From positions 3,658,001 to 3,722,000 of the forward strand of contig CBDETM010000002.1 in the NCBI GenBank assembly GCA_965242905.1: a stretch of 64,000 bases of DNA. Reading direction: 5' to 3'. The position numbers and the translations under genes were made by a program. Under the pieces are notes generated by a model. That model was given only the letters and a program-made list of their open reading frames with translations, did no database searches and was not told the origin of the DNA. Positions 63,507-64,000 of this stretch are shown piece after piece; the stretch's first letter is position 1; the number at the start of each line of letters is the position of its first letter. This DNA is from Bin5 sp965242905. Its GTDB lineage: Bacteria; Chloroflexota; Anaerolineae; Caldilineales; Caldilineaceae.

Positions 63507-64000
63507 TTCCCTCCTCCAACCACCCTCTCCGATCACGCTACTCTCGTTGACAATCGTCATAACCACGATCAATGACCGCTGTCATTCACTGACCACTGAC
63601 TACTGCTCTTCTGGGCGGTCGGGCCTATTCGGCCCTCCCTTGTGCGGGGGCTCCGCCCCCGCAACGCCCCCTCTCCTACAACCTCGCGTCGTAGCCAGTG
63701 GGTGGGCAATACGAAGTTGCCGTCCCGTGTCGGCCAGCGCTTCCTCCCGCCTCCTGGCAGATTCCGGGTATGTGCCAGCGCGAGCAAGACAAGCAAGGCC
63801 ACTCCCACATATGCCCAACGTTCACCCCCATGACCATCGAGAGTCCGCTACAGTAACACTGACGGTACATACCGCCCAGACTGACCGCACACAGTACACA
63901 CACAGAACATGGCTTAGAAGCTACGAAAAAGATAGAAACGCCAAGTCAGTGGCGTCGAACACTCCAGGGCTCTGAGGAGTTTGGACTCTTTCTGATTCCC
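63507..64000. other. Terminal intergenic region with composite repeat copy D
   Basis: 494 bases, no gene supported. Short GACCACTGACTACTG direct repeats (63586-63605) precede the composite repeat copy D (63613-63684). The rest shows nothing recognisable. ORFs across the repeat mirror those at 7800, 13035 and 53619 and are repeat artefacts. Confidence 0.6.
63613..63684. repeat. Composite intergenic repeat, copy D (first block only)
   Basis: Contains the GGGCGGTCGGGCCTATTCGG start and the TGCGGGGGC-TCC-GCCCCCGCA stem, then departs after CTCTCCTACAAC. It shows that the first block can exist alone. Confidence 0.8.

Noticed and set aside
63547..63975. 142-codon plus-strand ORF at the end of the window
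   Set aside because: Its first half is composite repeat copy D, which gives the same peptide (GRSGLFGPPLCGGSAPATPP) at other copies; no gene features.

Overview
The window looks like a chromosomal segment of a GC-rich, free-living heterotroph, most likely a Chloroflexota member of the Anaerolineae/Caldilineae type. This is inference: there is no rRNA or other marker gene. It rests on the many Tat-type lipoprotein solute-binding proteins (RRxFL followed by LLAAC-like lipoboxes), importer operons without their own ATPase, several PhyH-type dioxygenases, GC-rich third codon positions and abundant intergenic palindromic repeats. I found no tRNA, rRNA or CRISPR array.

Layout. 1-3773: end of a carbohydrate ABC importer operon (two permeases, a MalK/UgpC-type ATPase) and a ScyD/NHL-type lipoprotein. 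3791-7567: enolase-superfamily dehydratase, an AraC-GyrI regulator with a likely internal start, and a PhyH dioxygenase. 8467-12645: a second sugar importer (binding protein, two permeases) and a VanZ-like protein. 13581-21369: a secreted HNH-type nuclease, two more PhyH enzymes, an MDR dehydrogenase, a sugar-isomerase-like protein, a membrane protein and an HD protein. 21418-24626: a LarA-type racemase followed by a two-gene AAA ATPase / TOPRIM-like (DUF4276) module resembling antiphage pairs. 25135-28944: oligopeptide importer (binding protein, DppB/DppC permeases) with a 29-copy heptamer array between its first two genes. 28981-34848: ribose-type importer (RbsB, RbsA, two RbsC) and a Gfo/Idh/MocA dehydrogenase.

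34924-43454 is the most striking part. Two giant overlapping genes (1195 and 1648 aa), less GC-rich than everything around them, sit between the sugar operon and a sugar epimerase that would naturally continue it. The second is a DEAH helicase with inter-lobe zinc clusters and a DUF1998-like C-terminus. The first is a protein of unknown function ending in a C2H2 zinc finger. The architecture is that of a Druantia type III (DruH-DruE)-like defence system, but homology could not be tested.

43623-52402: sugar epimerase, a class-A beta-lactamase-like serine hydrolase without signal peptide, a D-aminoacylase-like amidohydrolase, a DUF1992 protein, two tandem CPBP proteases (the first split by an intact IS982-family element with a clean ACT target duplication), and argH. 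52472-63506: MmyB-type regulator, oligopeptide importer ATPases (OppD/OppF), a cell-wall amidase, a RodZ-like protein, a metallophosphoesterase and a third sugar importer.

Intergenic DNA carries at least three families of dispersed repeats, and three of four importer operons have a stem-loop between the binding-protein gene and the first permease gene. The ATPase-less sugar importers could share the MalK/UgpC-type ATPase at 1414-2505, and the oligopeptide permeases could use the OppDF pair 25 kb away.
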